A stretch of 64,000 nt of DNA from Nonomuraea coxensis DSM 45129 (GTDB lineage Bacteria > Actinomycetota > Actinomycetes > Streptosporangiales > Streptosporangiaceae), in contig NZ_CP068985.1 of the NCBI RefSeq assembly GCF_019397265.1, forward strand, positions 4,010,501-4,074,500, read 5' to 3'. Position numbers and translations under genes: made by a program. Positions 62,246 through 64,000 of the stretch are shown one piece after another. The notes below the pieces were generated by a model. That model saw only the letters and a list, made by a program, of their open reading frames with translations, had not been told where the DNA came from and searched no databases. Each line of letters starts with the position of its first letter. The first letter of the stretch is position 1.

Positions 62246-62839
62246 ATGGAATTCGGTCGCTCTGACCATTGGCGACTGCCGACGGCGATCAAGATCTTGA
62301 TCGCCGGTGGATTCGGCGCGGGCAAGACCACCATGGTGGGCGCCGTGTCCGAGACCCGGCCACTGCGCACGGAGGAGACGCTCACGCAGGCCGGCACGTA
62401 CGTCGACGACCTGTCCGGCGTCGAGCGCAAGCTCACCACCACCGTCGCCATGGACTTCGGCCGCATCACGATCGCGAACGACTACATGCTCTACCTGTTC
62501 GGCACGCCCGGGCAGGAGCGCTTCTTCTTCGTGTGGGACGAGCTCGCGATGGGCGCGCTTGGCGCCGTCGTGCTCGCCGACACCCGGCGGCTCGACGACT
62601 GCTTCCCGTCCGTCGACTACTTCGAGAAGCGTGACCAGCCGTTCGTCGTGGCGCTCAACTGCTTCGAGGGCACGCAGCACTTCACCGTCGGAGAGGTGCG
62701 CGACGCCATCGGCCTGGAGCCCGACATCCCCATCGTGCGCTGCGACGCCCGCCGCCGCGACTCCGGCAGGGAGGTCCTCATCACGCTCGTCGAGCACGCG
62801 ATGCGACGGGGAGCGTCCCCGGTCGGGACCATGTCGTGA
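62246..62839 (+). CDS. Orphan conservon-type GTPase (CvnD-like)
   Basis: 197 aa. Ras-like GTP/ATP-binding protein with P-loop AGGFGAGKTTMVG, switch region TTTVAMDFGRI, GTPGQERFFF (G3) and ALNCFEG (a CvnD-style G4). CvnD proteins are normally encoded last in cvnA-B-C-D operons with a sensor kinase, a roadblock protein and a DUF742 protein; none of these is near. ATG 62246 begins MEFGRSDHW as in homologues and is preferred to ATG 62228. Its promoter lies at 62103-62131. A 24-bp perfect palindrome spans 62283-62306 inside the gene. Confidence 0.9.
   Translation: MEFGRSDHWRLPTAIKILIAGGFGAGKTTMVGAVSETRPLRTEETLTQAGTYVDDLSGVERKLTTTVAMDFGRITIANDYMLYLFGTPGQERFFFVWDELAMGALGAVVLADTRRLDDCFPSVDYFEKRDQPFVVALNCFEGTQHFTVGEVRDAIGLEPDIPIVRCDARRRDSGREVLITLVEHAMRRGASPVGTMS
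62283..62306. repeat. Perfect 24-bp palindrome inside the CvnD-like gene
   Basis: Twelve-base arms centred on GATC within the codons for TAIKILIA. It uses a TTG Leu codon, rare in this gene. Possible operator or simply chance in a coding sequence. Confidence 0.5.
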
Positions 62840-62863
62840 CCATGACCGGCTACCTTTGATCCG

Positions 62864-63331
62864 ATGGAGGAGATCGACCGCCGGATCGTCACGCTGCTGG
62901 CCCGCGACGGCCGCATGAGCTTCACCGACCTGGCCAGGGAGACCGGGCTCTCGGTGTCGGCGGTGCACCAGCGGGTGCGCCGCCTGGAGAAGCGCGGCGT
63001 GGTGCGCGGCTACGCCGCGATCGTCGACCACGACGCGATCGGCCTGCCGCTGACCGCGTTCGTGTCGATCAAGCCGATCGACCCCGCCGCGCCCGACGAC
63101 GCCCCCGAGCGCCTCGCCCACCTGACGGCCATCGAGGCCTGCCACAGCGTCGCGGGCGACGAGAGCTACATCCTCAAGGTGCGGGTGGCCTCGCCGGTGG
63201 CGCTGGAGGACCTGCTGCAGCAGATCCGGGCCGCCGCCCACGTCTCGACGCGCACGACGGTGGTGCTGAGCACGCCGTACGAGCACCGCACCCCCGAGGT
63301 CGCCCCCGAACCCGCACCCGACACGCCCTGA
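62864..63331 (+). CDS. Lrp/AsnC-family regulator
   Basis: 155 aa. The N-terminal HTH (MSFTDLARETGLSVSAVHQR) and RAM domain (TAIEACHSVAGDESYILKVR) match Lrp/AsnC proteins, which bind amino acids or other small effectors. ATG 62864, 24 bp after the GTPase gene. Its stop lies inside the left arm of a large inverted repeat that also covers the start of the next gene, so it may control that gene. Confidence 0.92.
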   Translation: MEEIDRRIVTLLARDGRMSFTDLARETGLSVSAVHQRVRRLEKRGVVRGYAAIVDHDAIGLPLTAFVSIKPIDPAAPDDAPERLAHLTAIEACHSVAGDESYILKVRVASPVALEDLLQQIRAAAHVSTRTTVVLSTPYEHRTPEVAPEPAPDTP

Positions 63332-63372
63332 AGTCATCACGACGACTTAGCATGTCGTCATGATGACTTCAG
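63328..63372. promoter_or_regulatory. 19-bp near-perfect inverted repeat at the lrp/enolase gene junction
   Basis: Arms 63328-63346 and 63354-63372 match in 18 of 19 positions around a 7-nt loop (TTAGCAT). The left arm contains the Lrp gene TGA; the right arm contains the start codons at 63360 and 63363 of the next gene. It could be an Lrp operator or an RNA hairpin that masks the start. Confidence 0.75.
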
Positions 63373-64000
63373 GGGACCGTGTCGCCCGAGTCCGGCTCTC
63401 GTCCGTCCGCCTGCCCCTCGACGCCCCCGTCAGCGACGCCAAGGTCCTCACCGGCCGCCAGCGCCCCATGACCGAGATCGCGTTCCTGTTCGCCGAGATC
63501 GTCAGCGAGCAGGGGCACGAGGGCATGGGCTTCGCCTACTCCAAGCGCGCCGGCGGCCCCGGCCAGTACGCCCACGCCAAGGAGATCGCGAACGACCTCG
63601 TCGGCGAGGACCCCAACGACATCGCCCGCCTCTGGGACAAGCTGTGCTGGGCGGGCGCGTCCGTGGGCCGCAGCGGCCTGGCGGTGCAGGCCATCGCCGC
63701 CCTCGACCTCGCCCTGTGGGACATGAAGGCCAGGCGCGCCGCCCTGCCGCTGGCCAAGCTGCTCGGCGCGCACCGCGACTCCGTGCGCTGCTACAACACC
63801 TCCGGCGGGTTCCTGCACACCCCCGTCGAGCAGGCGCTGGAGAACGCCACCGCGGCGCTGGAGCGCGGCATCGGCGGCGTCAAGATCAAGGTCGGCCAGC
63901 CTGACACCCGCGCCGACCTCGCCCGCGTACGGGCGGTGCGCGAGCACCTCGGCGACCACGTCCCGCTCATGGTGGACGCCAACCAGCAGTGGGACCGCCC
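63360..64000 (+). CDS. Mandelate racemase/muconate lactonising enzyme-family protein, N-terminal part (runs off the window)
   Basis: The first 213 residues are present. VRLSSVRLPLDAPVSDAKVL is the capping domain. The barrel has VKIKVGQ (KxK acid/base) and MVDANQQW (first metal Asp), with ALDLALWDMKAR before it, as in galactarate/talarate dehydratases and related sugar-acid dehydratases. The catalytic end is outside the window, so specificity is open. Start: ATG 63360 or ATG 63363, both inside an inverted repeat and without a clear ribosome site. Adjacent Lrp-type regulator suggests substrate-controlled expression. Confidence 0.85.
   Translation, partial: MMTSGDRVARVRLSSVRLPLDAPVSDAKVLTGRQRPMTEIAFLFAEIVSEQGHEGMGFAYSKRAGGPGQYAHAKEIANDLVGEDPNDIARLWDKLCWAGASVGRSGLAVQAIAALDLALWDMKARRAALPLAKLLGAHRDSVRCYNTSGGFLHTPVEQALENATAALERGIGGVKIKVGQPDTRADLARVRAVREHLGDHVPLMVDANQQWDR

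Overview
The window is very GC-rich, densely coded DNA with frequent GTG/TTG starts and 1-4 bp stop/start overlaps, typical of a large-genome actinomycete. The order CDP-alcohol phosphatidyltransferase, FHA protein, FtsR-like MerR regulator, DUF151 protein, second MerR protein, gcvP matches the conserved Rv1822-Rv1832 neighbourhood of mycobacteria. An orphan conservon-type (CvnD) GTPase and complete menC/menD/menE genes are also present. The o-succinylbenzoate route argues against Streptomyces, which uses futalosine. A Streptosporangiales member (Nonomuraea-like) fits best, but this is an inference. Most of the window looks like chromosomal core and semi-core DNA. I see no phage, insertion sequence, CRISPR array, rRNA or tRNA.

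Layout. 1-3659 (minus): a four-gene overlapping operon with a Cas4/AddB-like Fe-S PD-(D/E)XK nuclease, two unknown proteins and the start of a Dna2/UPF1-like helicase; this is the best candidate for an undescribed system. 3798-11175: membrane protein, TetR regulator, an apparently deleted ABC ATPase-permease fusion, an APH-like kinase with an ACAD10/11-like acyl-CoA dehydrogenase, CPBP protease, DUF6285 protein, and a DUF3311/sodium-solute symporter pair. 11413-21260: CMD and VOC enzymes, SDR, WYL regulator, CocE/NonD hydrolase, a large secreted subtilase and a GT39 membrane glycosyltransferase. 21317-25916: a trp attenuator with a two-Trp leader peptide ahead of fused anthranilate synthase, an amidohydrolase with a repeat expansion, and thyX. 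25944-29568: a MoaD-like protein lacking its GG tail paired with a BNR-repeat protein, an XRE regulator and a flavohaemoglobin. 30111-36900: a GATase-like pseudoenzyme, esterase, enoyl-CoA hydratase family protein, methyltransferase, two-component system, membrane protein and trpF.

36925-47798: GNAT, CDP-alcohol phosphatidyltransferase, a mannose-1-P guanylyltransferase with a degenerate phosphomannomutase half, the GarA-like/FtsR/DUF151/MerR block, a tandem glycine riboswitch and gcvP, then a TPR protein. 47818-52271: small membrane protein, hydrolase, DUF5999, TetR, coiled-coil protein, an RpoD-family sigma factor and a small secreted protein. 52315-56111: divergent menE and menC-menD (menaquinone). 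56194-64000: 5'-3' exonuclease, SpoIIE-type phosphatase, Xaa-Pro peptidase, PP2C-like protein, a shortened LuxR/ATPase regulator, the orphan CvnD GTPase, an Lrp/AsnC regulator and a truncated enolase-superfamily gene.

Recurring themes are short direct repeats of 15-39 bp next to or inside genes (24.4, 25.9, 27.4 and 56.1 kb, plus a 135-bp-offset duplication at 35.7-35.9 kb) and at least two genes that look like products of in-frame internal deletion (4824-5909 and 60472-61743). All functions are assigned by reading motifs; no database search was run.
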